Positions 63,913 through 64,000 of a stretch of 64,000 nt of DNA are shown in pieces; the stretch's first letter is position 1; each line of letters begins with the position of its first letter. The DNA comes from Sphaerisporangium rubeum (lineage in GTDB: Bacteria; Actinomycetota; Actinomycetes; Streptosporangiales; Streptosporangiaceae). The position numbers and the translations under genes were made by a program. The stretch covers positions 3,836,501 to 3,900,500 of the forward strand of contig NZ_JACHIU010000001.1 in NCBI RefSeq assembly GCF_014207705.1, written 5' to 3'. The notes below the pieces were generated by a model. That model was not told the DNA's origin. It ran no database searches and saw nothing but the letters and a program-made list of their open reading frames with translations.

Positions 63913-64000
63913 CTTCTTGCCTGCTTTCTGGGTGGGGACCTTTGGAGCCTTGCTGCGTGCTTCGCCGAGCAGGTGCCGAATCGTTCAGGCGTGCCGCCGG

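Overview
The window is very GC-rich, densely coded DNA with many 4-base ATGA/GTGA and 1-base TGATG gene overlaps, many GTG/TTG starts, several TetR regulators, a MocR-type regulator, an ECF41 sigma factor and a complete hopanoid operon. This points to a filamentous actinomycete (Streptosporangiales/Streptomycetales-like). The genus cannot be fixed from sequence alone. No rRNA, tRNA or CRISPR array was seen.

Layout. (1) 1-11.6 kb: a truncated ABC permease with a lectin-like extracellular insert, divergent from an OmpR/EnvZ-type two-component pair; an epoxide hydrolase; a small secreted protein followed by a fused SecD-SecF; a VOC protein; a methyltransferase divergent from a TetR gene with a two-site operator; a dienelactone-hydrolase-like protein; a second TetR divergent from an FBP zinc-finger protein. 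(2) 11.65-17.58 kb: a decayed mobile island bounded by 37-bp imperfect inverted repeats. It holds Tn3 transposase end fragments in opposite orientations, a frameshifted serine resolvase, a tyrosine recombinase with an internal amber codon, a trmO fragment, MmcQ/YjbR and DinB cargo genes, and an apparently intact 888-bp IS5-family element with a TAA target duplication. (3) 17.6-20.5 kb: a resistance-like locus. A Rox-type FAD monooxygenase is preceded by a 19-codon leader ORF with a near-perfect Shine-Dalgarno and a hairpin over the monooxygenase start. Upstream, a GNAT acetyltransferase has its own intrinsic terminator and short ORF in its 5' region. (4) 20.5-27 kb: MocR/B3-B4 pair, HAD phosphatase, FAD oxidoreductase with ECF41 sigma factor, SDR. 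(5) 26.9-32.0 kb: a 1387-residue sensor/kinase/receiver/PP2C/HATPase protein flanked by two STAS proteins, a partner-switching module. (6) 32.0-43.4 kb: hopanoid operon hpnC-D-E-prenyl synthase-shc-hpnG-hpnH with a NodB deacetylase and an MGDG-synthase-like glycosyltransferase beside it, then two overlapping DMT permeases. (7) 43.5-53 kb: GNAT, LysR/MFS, P450/TetR, SRPBCC and DUF6223-like genes separated by a 50-bp tandem duplication, a NarL-type two-component pair, and a 63-residue secreted peptide followed by a 16-bp-stem terminator. (8) 53.3-64 kb: a DrrAB-type exporter behind a 35-bp palindrome, then a seven-gene minus-strand uptake-and-oxidation cassette (binding protein, two permeases, two ATPases, aldehyde dehydrogenase, iron alcohol dehydrogenase).

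The strongest candidates for undescribed biology are the leader-controlled monooxygenase/acetyltransferase locus at 17.6-20.1 kb and the deacetylase/glycosyltransferase pair next to the hopanoid operon, which may replace HpnI/HpnK in tailoring hopanoid head groups.
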